Origin: Panacagrimonas sp041603235
GTDB lineage: Bacteria > Pseudomonadota > Gammaproteobacteria > Nevskiales > Nevskiaceae
DNA length: 64,000 nt
Direction of reading: 5' to 3'
Assembly: GCA_041603235.1 (NCBI GenBank)
Contig: JBFIES010000010.1
Span: forward strand, 62,001 to 126,000
The position numbers and the translations under genes are program-made. Below, one piece after another: positions 33,166 to 41,936 of the stretch. How positions within the stretch are numbered: position 1 is the stretch's first letter; every line of letters starts with the position of its first letter. Under the pieces are notes generated by a model. That model had not been told where the DNA came from. It searched no databases and saw only the letters and a list, made by a program, of their open reading frames with translations.

Positions 33166-33480
33166 ATGTTTTGAGATGGCGCGCCTTAGTGTTGGCGACA
33201 GGAATATCGCTCACATTGTACAAGGGCGACAGGGAAGCGAAGTAGCGCGTAGGCGAGACCGCGAGGGGTTACCTGATCGTGCAGGTGCCGCCCATCAGAA
33301 GCGACAATTTGTGCTCCGGAAGTGCTGATTGATCGGCGGAATGAAAGCGAAAGCGTCGAATGAGTGACCGTGGGCCTCATGGTTACGTATAATCTGCGGG
33401 TTCGCAGCGCGGTGTTCAGGTTTGAGCAGCCGATGCAGCCACTCAAAACAGTATTTCAAGCCTCCAGGGGGTTTTATTAG
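33166..33480. other. 315-bp intergenic region upstream of petA
   Basis: No gene is seen. It separates the divergent sulfotransferase and petA and holds the petA promoter (33364-33393). The petA leader would be about 80 bases. Confidence 0.5.
33364..33393 (+). promoter_or_regulatory. probable sigma-70 promoter of petABC
   Basis: A consensus -10 TATAAT (33388-33393) lies 18 bp after GTGACC (33364-33369, a moderate -35). It is about 88 bp upstream of the petA ATG. Confidence 0.55.
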
Positions 33481-34098
33481 ATGAGCACGCAAAGCGTGGC
33501 TGGGGCTGCGCCCGCAGGTGTTGACCCGGGCCGCAGACGGTTTTTAACGCTCGCCACTTCGGGTGTGGGCGCAGTCGGCGCCGGTTTTGTTGCCTGGCCA
33601 TTTCTGGCCTCGCTCAAACCCAGTGAACGCGCCAAGGCTCTTGGAGCGCCGGTAGTGGTTGATATCGCCAGCCTCGAAGCGGGTCAGAAGCTGACCGTGG
33701 GCTGGCGCGGCAAGCCGGTATGGATCGTCAAGCGCACGCCGGAAATGGTCGAGAATCTGGCCAAGGTCACCGGCGAACTGGCGGACCCCGACAGCCAGCA
33801 GAATCAGCAGCCGGACTACATCACCGGTGAAGCGCGCGCGATCAAGCCGGAGGTCCTGGTGATGATCGGTTCATGCACGCATCTGGGATGTTCCCCGACG
33901 TTCAAGCCGGAACACCCGGCGCCTGAGATTGCCGCGAACTGGCAGGGTGGCTTCTATTGCCCCTGCCACGGTTCAAAGTTTGATCTGTCCGGCCGTGTCT
34001 ACAAGAACGTTCCCGCGCCCCTCAACTTGCAGGTCCCGCCTTACCGCTTTGCCTCGGATACGAGCATCGTGGTCGGCGAAGACCCTGTGTCGGCATAA
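33481..34098 (+). CDS. petA: ubiquinol-cytochrome c reductase iron-sulfur subunit (Rieske)
   Basis: A 205-residue Rieske protein. The N-terminal twin-arginine motif GRRRFLTLA is followed by one membrane helix (about 24-44). The 2Fe-2S ligands are Cys132/His134 in CTHLGC and Cys160/His163 in CPCHGS; Cys137 and Cys162 form the disulfide. It carries electrons from ubiquinol to cytochrome c1 in the bc1 complex (complex III). First gene of petABC, 18 bp before petB. Confidence 0.98.
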   Translation: MSTQSVAGAAPAGVDPGRRRFLTLATSGVGAVGAGFVAWPFLASLKPSERAKALGAPVVVDIASLEAGQKLTVGWRGKPVWIVKRTPEMVENLAKVTGELADPDSQQNQQPDYITGEARAIKPEVLVMIGSCTHLGCSPTFKPEHPAPEIAANWQGGFYCPCHGSKFDLSGRVYKNVPAPLNLQVPPYRFASDTSIVVGEDPVSA

Positions 34099-34116
34099 GA
34101 AGGACGAGAAGAAGAT

Positions 34117-35367
34117 ATGGCAATCGTTCCAAATCCGCACAAGACGACCGGCTTCATGGGTTGGATTGATGATCGTTTCCCAGCAACCAAGCTGTGGAAA
34201 GACCATCTGACCGAGTATTACGCACCCAAGAATTTCAACTTCTGGTACTACTTCGGCTCGCTGGCCCTGCTGGTACTGGTCAATCAGCTGCTCACCGGCA
34301 TCTGGCTGGCCATGCACTACAAGCCTGACGCCGCGCTCGCTTTCGGCTCTGTCGAATACATCATGCGAGACGTGCCTTGGGGCAACATCCTCAGATACAT
34401 GCATTCCACCGGCGCCAGTGCGTTCTTCTTGGTGGTGTATCTGCACATGTTCCGTGGCCTGATCTATGGTTCGCACAAGAAGCCTCGTGAACTGATCTGG
34501 ATTTTCGGCTGCCTGATCTTCCTGGTGCTGATGGCAGAGGGCTTTGCGGGCTACGTGTTGCCCTGGGGTCAGATGAGCTATTGGGGAGCCAACGTCATCT
34601 TTAATCTGTTCGGCACCATCCCGGTCATCGGACCGGATCTGGTGGTCTGGATTCAGGGTGACTACATTCCCGCCGATGCCACGCTGAGCCGCCTGTTCTC
34701 GCTGCACGTCGTGTTGCTGCCCTTCGCTCTGGTAGGTCTGGTGGTCGCGCATCTGATCGCGCTGCACGAAGTGGGTTCCAACAATCCGGATGGCGTTGAC
34801 ATCAAGAAGCACAAGGATGAAAACGGCAAGCCTCTGGACGGCATCGGCTTCCACCCGTACTACACGGTCAAGGACATCGTTGGCGTCTGCGTATTCCTGA
34901 TGCTGTTCGTGGCGGTAATGTGCTTTGCTCCCGATGGCGGCGGCTATCTCATTGAGAAGCCCAACTATCAGGAAGCCAATCCTCTGGTCACGCCAGAGCA
35001 CATCGCACCGGCTTGGTACTTCGGTGCCTTCTACGCGATGTTGCGTGCCACGCCGTCCATGTTCGGCTCGGCGCTGCCGGGTGTGATCGTGATGTTTGGC
35101 GCGGTTGTGATCCTGTTCTTCCTGCCCTGGCTGGACCGTAACCCGGTCAAGTCCATTCGCTACAAGGGCATGTTGACCAAGGTGCTGACCATGCTATTTG
35201 CAGCCGACTACGTCGTGCTCAATTACGTGGGCTTGCAGCCGCCGACAGCGATGTACACCTTGCTGTCGCAGATTGGAACCATCTATTACTTCGTCTTTTT
35301 CTTCAGCTTGCTGTTCATTCATAAGTTTGAGCGGTCCAAGCCTGTGCCGGACAGGGTGACCTCATGA
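34117..35367 (+). CDS. petB: cytochrome b of the bc1 complex
   Basis: A 416-residue protein with eight predicted membrane helices. Haem His pairs lie in helix B (YMHSTGASAFFLVVYLHMFRG) and helix D (SRLFSLHVVLLPFALVGLVVAHLIALH). The Qo-site signature appears as PPEW-like PEHIAPAWYF. The length is that of the undivided bacterial cytochrome b. It oxidises ubiquinol at Qo and reduces quinone at Qi, building the proton gradient. GAGAAGAAG precedes the ATG. petC overlaps its stop by ATGA. Confidence 0.98.
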   Translation: MAIVPNPHKTTGFMGWIDDRFPATKLWKDHLTEYYAPKNFNFWYYFGSLALLVLVNQLLTGIWLAMHYKPDAALAFGSVEYIMRDVPWGNILRYMHSTGASAFFLVVYLHMFRGLIYGSHKKPRELIWIFGCLIFLVLMAEGFAGYVLPWGQMSYWGANVIFNLFGTIPVIGPDLVVWIQGDYIPADATLSRLFSLHVVLLPFALVGLVVAHLIALHEVGSNNPDGVDIKKHKDENGKPLDGIGFHPYYTVKDIVGVCVFLMLFVAVMCFAPDGGGYLIEKPNYQEANPLVTPEHIAPAWYFGAFYAMLRATPSMFGSALPGVIVMFGAVVILFFLPWLDRNPVKSIRYKGMLTKVLTMLFAADYVVLNYVGLQPPTAMYTLLSQIGTIYYFVFFFSLLFIHKFERSKPVPDRVTS

Positions 35368-36125
35368 AGGCCAAAATCCTGATTTCAAAGTTGGCCTTCG
35401 CCGGAATGGCGCTGGGCATGTTCACGGGTATTGCTTCTGCGGCGGGTGGCGGCGCGTTGCCATTCGACTACAAGGCAGACGTCAGCAACCTGCCGTCCGT
35501 GCAGCGCGGCGCGCGCATCTTCATGAATAACTGCTCCGGCTGTCATTCAATGAAATTCATGCGCTACAGCCGCATTGCCCAGGATCTGAACATCCCGGAA
35601 GAGATGATGCAGAAGAACCTGATGTTCACCAGCGACAAGATGGGTGACCAGATTCATGCGGCCATGCCGGCAGCCGATGGTGCCAAGTGGTTCGGTCAGG
35701 CTCCGCCCGACCTGTCATTGGAAACCCGTTTCCGTGGTGAAGACTGGGTTTACAGCTATCTGAAGAGCTTCTACCTTGATCCGGCCAGACCGATGGGTGT
35801 GAACAACACCGTGTTGCCGGGTGCCTCCATGCCCAACGTCTTGTGGGAAAAGCAGGGCTGGCAGGTTCAGGCTCACCACGACGAAGACGCCGGACATGAA
35901 GGTGGGCACGGTAAGCCAGCGCCTTTTGAACTGGTTTCCGAAGGGTCGATGTCTCCTGACGATTTCGACAAGTATGTCGGCGATCTGGTGAACTTCATGG
36001 CCTATGCTGCAGAGCCGGGTCGTTCGATGCGCCAGTCCGTGGGCATCAAGGCGCTGTTCTACCTACTCCTGCTGACCATCTTTGCGTATTTCCTGAAGAA
36101 GGAATTCTGGAAAGACATCCACTAG
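35364..36125 (+). CDS. petC: cytochrome c1 of the bc1 complex
   Basis: A 253-residue protein with a signal peptide (ending ASA at about 26). The haem-c site is CSGCH (Cys57, Cys60, His61) with the Met ligand in the GASMPNVLW region. A C-terminal membrane anchor runs about residues 228-247. An unusual His/Gly/Glu-rich loop (HHDEDAGHEGGHGKPAPF) sits around residues 172-190. It passes electrons from the Rieske protein to a soluble or membrane cytochrome c. Last gene of petABC; a terminator follows. Confidence 0.97.
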   Translation: MKAKILISKLAFAGMALGMFTGIASAAGGGALPFDYKADVSNLPSVQRGARIFMNNCSGCHSMKFMRYSRIAQDLNIPEEMMQKNLMFTSDKMGDQIHAAMPAADGAKWFGQAPPDLSLETRFRGEDWVYSYLKSFYLDPARPMGVNNTVLPGASMPNVLWEKQGWQVQAHHDEDAGHEGGHGKPAPFELVSEGSMSPDDFDKYVGDLVNFMAYAAEPGRSMRQSVGIKALFYLLLLTIFAYFLKKEFWKDIH

Positions 36126-36159
36126 TGAAAACCTGTGGGTAGCAAGATGAATGCTCGGA

Positions 36160-36186
36160 AAAGGCCGGTTGGAACAACCGGCCTTT
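36160..36186 (+). terminator. rho-independent terminator after petC
   Basis: AAAGGCCGGTT (36160-36170) pairs with AACCGGCCTTT (36176-36186) around a 5-base loop, and the T-run TTTTT ends the stem. It lies 35 bp after the petC stop. Confidence 0.88.
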
Positions 36187-36289
36187 TTCCGTTGTGTCGT
36201 GCCGCCCCGGAAGCGCCCGAGTTGCCAGCGTGGGCACATGGGTGCAAATTGAGCACTCGCCAATATCTTCAGTGTGGAAGCCTACGGCC

Positions 36290-37018
36290 ATGAGCCTGCG
36301 TTCCAAGAGCAAATATGTTGCCGCTGCACGCCCTGCCAGTAACGCTGGTGTGACGCTTTATTGCTCGGAAACTCAGGTCGGATGTCACTGGATCCGGCTG
36401 GTGCTTGCCGAGAAATCGGTCACCGGCGCGCGCATGGAACTGCAGGGCCCGGGTCAGACAAGCGAAGATCTGGCGACACTCAACCCTGCGCAGACTCTCC
36501 CGACGCTGACGGATCGTGAGACGGTCATTCATCCCGCGCGACTGATCGCCGAGTTTCTCGACGAGCGCTACCCGCATCCGCCGATGATGCCCCCGGAAGC
36601 CGCTGTCCGTGCGCGGCTGCGCATGTTCATGTCTTTGCTCGAGTCAGACTGGCTTCCGATGATTCGCGATGTAGAAAAAGGAACGCCGGCTGTCGCCAAG
36701 AAAGCGCGCAAGCAATTGGCAGAGCAGGTTGCTGCCCACGCGCGTCTGTTCCCATCCAGAGGCTGGTTTCTCGGCCTTGAGTACGGGCTCATGGACTGTG
36801 CCATTACTGCCCTGCTGTGGCGGATGGCGACATTGAAACTGCAACTGCCTGCCAACAGCGACCCGATACGACGCTATGCAGAGCGTGCATTTGCGCGCCC
36901 CGCATTTTCCGAAAGCCTGGTCGGCGCGCAGCGACCATCCCCGGCCAAGGCTGCGGCGAACAAGAACGCCAGGGCCGCAGCAAAGAAAGCGGTTCGCAAA
37001 TCCTCGGCCAGCAAATAG
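36290..37018 (+). CDS. sspA: stringent starvation protein A, GST fold
   Basis: A 242-residue protein: a thioredoxin-like N-terminal domain (LYCSETQVGCHWIRLVLAEK, NPAQTLPTLTDRETV) and a helical GST C-terminal domain (FMSLLESDW, LGLEYGLMDCAITALLWRM). SspA binds RNA polymerase in E. coli and acts in stationary-phase and stress control. The ATG at 36290 gives the expected domain start; the frame stays open upstream. After residue 210 there is a 30-residue Lys/Ala-rich tail (AKAAANKNARAAAKKAVRK) that E. coli SspA lacks. sspB lies 48 bp downstream, as in other gammaproteobacteria. Confidence 0.9.
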   Translation: MSLRSKSKYVAAARPASNAGVTLYCSETQVGCHWIRLVLAEKSVTGARMELQGPGQTSEDLATLNPAQTLPTLTDRETVIHPARLIAEFLDERYPHPPMMPPEAAVRARLRMFMSLLESDWLPMIRDVEKGTPAVAKKARKQLAEQVAAHARLFPSRGWFLGLEYGLMDCAITALLWRMATLKLQLPANSDPIRRYAERAFARPAFSESLVGAQRPSPAKAAANKNARAAAKKAVRKSSASK

Positions 37019-37066
37019 CACAGCCCTCTGGTTCTGAAATTCATCCAAATCTGTTTTCATTGACGC

Positions 37067-37492
37067 ATGACGCATAGAAGCCGACGCCCTTATCTGATTC
37101 GCGCCATTTACGATTGGGCGACAGACAACGAATTCACTCCGCACTTGCTGGTTGCTGCGGATGCCGAAGGCGTGCAGGTGCCTCGCCAGTACGTTCAGGA
37201 AGGGCGTATCACGCTCAATATCAGTGCCATGGCCGTACAAAGCCTGGACCTGAGCAGCGACCCGATCTGGTTTTCCGCGCGCTTTGGCGGCAAAAGCTTT
37301 GAAGTGTTTGTGCCAGTGGGCGCGGTGCTTGCCGTGTTTGCCCGTGAAAACGGTGAAGGCATTGTGTTTGGTGAAATTGAGACGCCGCCTCCCGGTGACG
37401 AACAGCCTAGTGGCCCCAAACCGCGCGTGGCGCCTGAAAAACCATCAACCGACAAAGAGAAAAAGCGCAGCCATCTGCGCGTCGTGAAATAG
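37067..37492 (+). CDS. sspB: ClpXP protease specificity-enhancing factor
   Basis: A 141-residue protein with the SspB core. RPYLIRAIYDWATDNEFTPHLLV and ILNISAMAVQSL-like strands (ITLNISAMAVQSLDL) form the tag-binding fold. An acidic/Pro linker follows, then the C-terminal ClpX-binding tail HLRVVK. It delivers ssrA-tagged peptides to ClpXP. It pairs with sspA upstream. Confidence 0.95.
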   Translation: MTHRSRRPYLIRAIYDWATDNEFTPHLLVAADAEGVQVPRQYVQEGRITLNISAMAVQSLDLSSDPIWFSARFGGKSFEVFVPVGAVLAVFARENGEGIVFGEIETPPPGDEQPSGPKPRVAPEKPSTDKEKKRSHLRVVK

Positions 37493-37511
37493 GGCGCCGT
37501 CCAGATTGGCG

Positions 37512-38921
37512 CTAGGCGTCGGGTATCGTTTTTCCCGGATTCAGGATTTCTGCAGGGTCAAACACCTGCTTGATCTGGCGCATCAGCCTGAGGCTGGCCG
37601 GGTCCACCTCCCATGCAACGAACGCTCTCTTGGCAACGCCCACCCCGTGTTCGCCGGACAAAGTGCCGTCAAGTTTGAGGACGAGCCGGAAAACTTCATG
37701 CAGGCAGGCCTCAATGCCACGTTGCTGCGCCGGGTCCGCCGGATCTGCCAGAAGATTGACGTGAATATTGCCGTTACCGGCATGGCCAAAGCACACGATC
37801 TGGATGCCGTGTTGCTCAGACAGCGTACTGATCCCGGAAAGCAACTCGGGCAGACGGGTCACCGGAACCACGACATCTTCGTTGACCTTGCGTGGCGCGA
37901 GTTTGCGCAAGCTGGGCGACAGTGCCTTTCTGGCCGCCCACAGATCCTGTCGTTCTTCCGCCAATTCAGCCCGTCGTAGTTCGATCAGCCCCGGAGGGCT
38001 GGCAGCCTTGATTACGGCGTCAACGTCGCCGCTGAGCCCCGGCTCTTCTCCGTCGATATCGATCAGCAACATCGCGCCGGTGTTCTGGGGAATGCCGCAG
38101 TCGCGCCAGGCCTGGGCCAGGCGAGCGGCTTCGCCGTCAAAGAATTCTAGTGCACAGGGCTGGGCAGGCTGACCCATGATGCGGGTCACGGCCACGACCG
38201 CAGATGCCACGTCTTCATAAGTGGCGCGCAGGGTCCGCAGCTGCGAAGGGCGCGGCAGCAACTTGAGTGTTGCACGGGTAATCAGCCCCAGCGTGCCTTC
38301 GCTGCCGATCATCAGGCGGGTCAGGTCATAACCCACCACGCCCTTGGTGGTGTGGCAGCCTGCGTGAATCAATTCCCCGGCGCCGGTTACCGCGCTCAGG
38401 CCCAGGACATTGTCGCGGGCAGTGCCGTATTTCACGGCGCGCGGGCCGCCAGAGCCACAAGCCAGGTTGCCACCCACGGTTGCGTAGTCGGCACTGGTGG
38501 GATCGGGTGCCCAGAACAGGCCGTGTTCGGCAGCCGCGCGCTGGACATCGCCATTCAGGCAGCCCGCTTCGCATTCGATCATCCGGTCTCCGGGAGAGAT
38601 ACGAAGAATTTTTGTCATGCGCTCAAAGGACAGGACCAGCCCGCCGGCGACAGGCACACTGGCGCCGGTGGTGTTGGTGCCGCGTCCACGCGCAGTCAGA
38701 CGGATGCCGTGCGCGCGACAAACGCGCACGATCGCCAGAACTTCAGATTCTTCCTGCACAAAACCGACCGCCTGCGGCAGTGCGATCTGTCGCGAGTTGT
38801 CGTAGGCATAGCTCATGCAATCGCCGGGATCGGTGAGCAATCTTTCGTGCAAGATGGCGCGTAGTTCCGCGAGAGCGGTTTCGGGCAGCGGCGCTGTAAT
38901 GGATTGCATGCTGTCAGACAT
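37512..38921 (-). CDS. FAD-linked oxidase (GlcD / D-lactate dehydrogenase family)
   Basis: A 469-residue VAO-type flavoprotein. The FAD-binding half has ARGRGTNTTGASVPVAGG, CEAGCLNGDVQRAAAEHG and DPTSADYATVGGNLAC, and RLMIGSEGTLG follows. The C-terminal half has the metal-binding HAGNGNIHVN and GTLSGEHGVGVAKR. It oxidises a 2-hydroxy acid (glycolate, D-lactate or similar) and passes electrons to quinone or an electron carrier. The ATG at 38921 overlaps the end of yraN by 8 bp. An in-frame upstream start at 38984 would run deep into yraN and is less likely. Confidence 0.9.
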   Translation of the reverse strand: MSDSMQSITAPLPETALAELRAILHERLLTDPGDCMSYAYDNSRQIALPQAVGFVQEESEVLAIVRVCRAHGIRLTARGRGTNTTGASVPVAGGLVLSFERMTKILRISPGDRMIECEAGCLNGDVQRAAAEHGLFWAPDPTSADYATVGGNLACGSGGPRAVKYGTARDNVLGLSAVTGAGELIHAGCHTTKGVVGYDLTRLMIGSEGTLGLITRATLKLLPRPSQLRTLRATYEDVASAVVAVTRIMGQPAQPCALEFFDGEAARLAQAWRDCGIPQNTGAMLLIDIDGEEPGLSGDVDAVIKAASPPGLIELRRAELAEERQDLWAARKALSPSLRKLAPRKVNEDVVVPVTRLPELLSGISTLSEQHGIQIVCFGHAGNGNIHVNLLADPADPAQQRGIEACLHEVFRLVLKLDGTLSGEHGVGVAKRAFVAWEVDPASLRLMRQIKQVFDPAEILNPGKTIPDA

Positions 38922-39264
38922 CCGAGGCGTCAAAGGCGGCCTGAATCCAGTCGATATTGTCCTGGCCGTCCAGCGCAACAACATCGAACCTCGCCGGCAA
39001 TTGGGCCAGCTTGGGATTGCGCGCGAGCAGACCCTGCGCCGCGCGAATCACCTTGGCCTGCTTGCGTGCATCGACCGAGTCCGCCGCGCTGCCGTAGCCG
39101 GGGTGCGAGCGTTTTCGCACTTCGACGATGACCAGATGTTCGGCGTCGCGCATCACCAGATCGAGTTCTCCGCCGGGTGCGCGCACATTGCGCTGAATCA
39201 GCTGGAGGCCCTGTTTCTGCAGAAAAGCCAATGCCAGATCTTCTTCGCGGGCGCCCTTGATCAC
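38914..39264 (-). CDS. yraN: YraN family (UPF0102) endonuclease-like protein
   Basis: A 116-residue protein. The motifs ALAFLQKQGLQLIQRNVRAPGGELDLVM (residues 12-39) and VIVEVRKRS give the restriction-endonuclease-like E-x-D...ExK pattern (GELDLV, VEVRKR; family members usually have VEVKxR). The function is unproven; Holliday-junction-type processing has been suggested. It follows lpoA, as in E. coli (yraM-yraN). Confidence 0.92.
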   Translation of the reverse strand: MIKGAREEDLALAFLQKQGLQLIQRNVRAPGGELDLVMRDAEHLVIVEVRKRSHPGYGSAADSVDARKQAKVIRAAQGLLARNPKLAQLPARFDVVALDGQDNIDWIQAAFDASDV

Positions 39265-39277
39265 GGAGGTCGGCGCT

Positions 39278-40999
39278 CTAGGGCCCGGCCTGCACCTGCA
39301 TGCAGGCGATACCGCGTTGCACTCTGCCGCCCACCAGACTCAGCTGACCACTCGCCGCCTCCAGTGCACGACCGTCAAGTTGCCGTCCGCGCAGGGCGGT
39401 GGCCAGACGGATGGCGTCTGATCCCAATGCAAATAGTCGGGGTTGCGAGCGCATGGTGTCCGGAAAATCGCGATAGGCCTGCGTGCGCAGACCTGACCAG
39501 CGGCCCGACATGTCCGTCACCCAGGGCATATCACACAGATGGACGCCATTGAGCTGCGGGCCGATGGCGCCGCCGTGGGCCGCTGAGAGCATGTAGGTGG
39601 TCATGCCGGCAGATCGAAAGAAATCCAGTTTCGGCAGCAGCGTATGGGCTTCGCGTGCTCGCAGCGGCGCAAAGAGCACTTGTGCATCGCTACGGGGCTG
39701 AGGCTCGAACTCGCTGCGTCTGCCGAGAATCTGAGTCAGTTCTCGATGGCGCTGCTCGCTCCCGCGAATGTTCAGCAAATTACTCAAGGGACGGCTCAGA
39801 TCGCGAACATTCAGCGCATAGCGTTCCACGCCAAGAATGGTGCCGCCCTCGACCGTGAAAACCTGCGTGAAGGCATCAATGGCGCGATTGCCCCAGTCAT
39901 TGGCGGGCGCAAGGATCAGGGCGCTGCGCTGATCGCGGGCAATGGCATCGCGCGCTGCGGCATAGGCCTCGTCTTCTGGTGCAAGGCCAAATTGCATGAT
40001 CCCGGGCGGCGCACCGTCCAGATAATTCAGGGCCATCCACGGCACGTTGGAGTGCATGCTGCGGCCAATGGCAGAGACGGACTCGCGCATCACCGGCCCG
40101 ATGATGAAATCGGCGCCATCGCTCAGGGCCTGCCGAAACGCCTGAATTGCCTGAGCCGGATTGCTGCCTGTGTCATAGATGCGGATGGGGGGTCGCGGCT
40201 CGCGCTGTTCAAACCAGCCCGAAACAAAGCCGTCTCGCAGCGCATTGCCAACCGCAGACAGATGGCCGCTGGTGGGGATCAGCAGGGCATAGCCGCGGCT
40301 GATGCCGGGGCGATGTGCGCCACCTGAAAAGCTGGAGCCGGGCGCCGGGCCGCGTGTCGCGAACTGCGCGTCAGCCTGGATGCTTTCGGCGCGACTGTCT
40401 GCGGGATGGCCAGGGTTGCGTCGCCGCCATGCTTCGATGGCCGCCTTGCTGGGGCCGTTCTGCATGACTTGGGCAAGATCAAGCCAGCCGCGCGACATCG
40501 GCGCTTCCCGGTCCAGGTCGGGAAATTTGTTGGGCGCAATGGGCGACTTGATCAGCTCGCTCCAGATCAGTTCGCGATTCTCTTCCAGCTGCTTGGCCGA
40601 GGTCAGTCCGTACTCGCGGTCTGACAGGGTGCGCACGGCAGATACTGGGTCGCCGGCCATGAAAGAGGCTTCAGCGCGCAGCAGTTCCATGGTCGTCGAC
40701 AAAGCCGGAACATGGTGACTGGTGGGCGGGAGTGCGCGTAAGGCGGCGCCGGGATCACGACGCTGAAGGGCCACCCGCGCGCGAACGATCTGGGTCCGTG
40801 CAAGCTCGTTGGGACTGAGCGAGCCAGTAGGGATTTTGGCCAGCCAGCGTTCTGCCGCAGCGTCGTCTTCGTTGGCAATTGCCCGCTCCGCGCGAACGAT
40901 CAGCTCGGGTGCCGTTGCCGATAGCAGGGCGTTCGGTGCCAGCAGCGCCGAGCCGCCAAGCGTCCACAATGCGAGCAAGATGAGGCGTTTGAGAGTCAT
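39278..40999 (-). CDS. lpoA: penicillin-binding protein activator LpoA-like protein, without lipobox
   Basis: A 573-residue protein. After a signal-like helix (TLKRLILLALWTLGGSALLA) comes a helical N-terminal domain of TPR-like repeats (about 30-220). A periplasmic-binding-protein-like domain follows (about 230-560; GYALLIPTSGHLSAVGNALRDGF, IIGPVMRESVSAIGR, ALILAPANDWGNRAIDAF), as in LpoA/LppC. LpoA is an outer-membrane lipoprotein that activates PBP1A from outside. Here no Cys follows the hydrophobic stretch, so no lipid anchor is visible. The start is chosen at 40999; 41017 and 41062 are in frame. The gene is divergent from rsmI, as in E. coli. Confidence 0.85.
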   Translation of the reverse strand: MTLKRLILLALWTLGGSALLAPNALLSATAPELIVRAERAIANEDDAAAERWLAKIPTGSLSPNELARTQIVRARVALQRRDPGAALRALPPTSHHVPALSTTMELLRAEASFMAGDPVSAVRTLSDREYGLTSAKQLEENRELIWSELIKSPIAPNKFPDLDREAPMSRGWLDLAQVMQNGPSKAAIEAWRRRNPGHPADSRAESIQADAQFATRGPAPGSSFSGGAHRPGISRGYALLIPTSGHLSAVGNALRDGFVSGWFEQREPRPPIRIYDTGSNPAQAIQAFRQALSDGADFIIGPVMRESVSAIGRSMHSNVPWMALNYLDGAPPGIMQFGLAPEDEAYAAARDAIARDQRSALILAPANDWGNRAIDAFTQVFTVEGGTILGVERYALNVRDLSRPLSNLLNIRGSEQRHRELTQILGRRSEFEPQPRSDAQVLFAPLRAREAHTLLPKLDFFRSAGMTTYMLSAAHGGAIGPQLNGVHLCDMPWVTDMSGRWSGLRTQAYRDFPDTMRSQPRLFALGSDAIRLATALRGRQLDGRALEAASGQLSLVGGRVQRGIACMQVQAGP

Positions 41000-41050
41000 G
41001 ACGATAAAGTATCGCATGCAAGCCTTCCGGATTCTGAGCAAGACAGCCTT

Positions 41051-41926
41051 TTGAAAAGCCAATCTGATCTATCAACCGAACCGCTTCAGCGCGGTGCGCT
41101 GTACGTGGTTGCTACGCCCATCGGCAATCTCGGCGACCTTTCCGAGCGGGCGCGGCAGGTGTTGTCGTCGGTGGACCGCATTGCCGCCGAGGACACCCGC
41201 AATAGTGGCGGCCTGCTGAGCCACTTCGGTATCCGCACGCCTCTGGTGGCCTTGCATGATCACAACGAAAGCCAGGTCGCGGCGCAGTGGGTGGCGGCCC
41301 TGCAACAAGGTCAGACTCTGGCTTTGATATCCGACGCCGGGACGCCTCTGATCTCTGACCCGGGCTACGTGCTGGTCCGCGAGGCACGTGCAGCGGGCTG
41401 CGAGATTATTGCCGTGCCGGGACCCTGTGCTGCGATAGCCGCGCTGAGCATCGCCGGGCTGGCCAGCGACAGTTTTGTTTTCTGCGGTTTTCTACCAGCG
41501 AAATCCGCTGCGCGGCGCGAGCGCATTGCAACGCTTTCCCAGGAAGCAAGAACCGTGATCCTGTACGAGTCCAGCCATCGCATTGAGAGCTGTGCGAAGG
41601 ATCTGGCTGATCTGCTGGGGCCGCGCCAAGTGATGCTGGCGCGCGAGATCACCAAGCGCTTCGAGCAAAGCATTGTGTGTTCGGCCGATGCCTTGCCCGA
41701 CTGGCTGGCCGCAGATGCCAACCGCCTGCGCGGCGAGTTCGTCCTGATTCTTGAAGCGGCTCAGGAAACGCAGGCTGAAGACGCCGAGGCCGAACGGGTT
41801 TTGCGCATTCTGCTAGCCGAACTGCCCGCCGCGCGTGCAGCAAAGGTGGCCGCAAGCCTGACCGGACTGAAGAAAAACGCGCTCTATGCCATGGCCCTCA
41901 AGATCAGCGAAAGCCCGGGCGGGTAG
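41051..41926 (+). CDS. rsmI: 16S rRNA (cytidine(1402)-2'-O)-methyltransferase
   Basis: A 291-residue protein of the tetrapyrrole-methylase-like fold. It has VATPIGNLGDLSERA, AEDTRNSGGLLSHFGI, ALISDAGTPLISDPGY, PGPCAAIAAL and FCGFLPAKSAARRE, a near-complete RsmI pattern. It methylates the 2'-O of C1402 in the decoding centre. It starts at TTG 41051, without a good alternative. The -10 element of rnpB overlaps its stop codon. Confidence 0.96.
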   Translation: MKSQSDLSTEPLQRGALYVVATPIGNLGDLSERARQVLSSVDRIAAEDTRNSGGLLSHFGIRTPLVALHDHNESQVAAQWVAALQQGQTLALISDAGTPLISDPGYVLVREARAAGCEIIAVPGPCAAIAALSIAGLASDSFVFCGFLPAKSAARRERIATLSQEARTVILYESSHRIESCAKDLADLLGPRQVMLAREITKRFEQSIVCSADALPDWLAADANRLRGEFVLILEAAQETQAEDAEAERVLRILLAELPAARAAKVAASLTGLKKNALYAMALKISESPGG

Positions 41927-41936
41927 AATGGGAACT

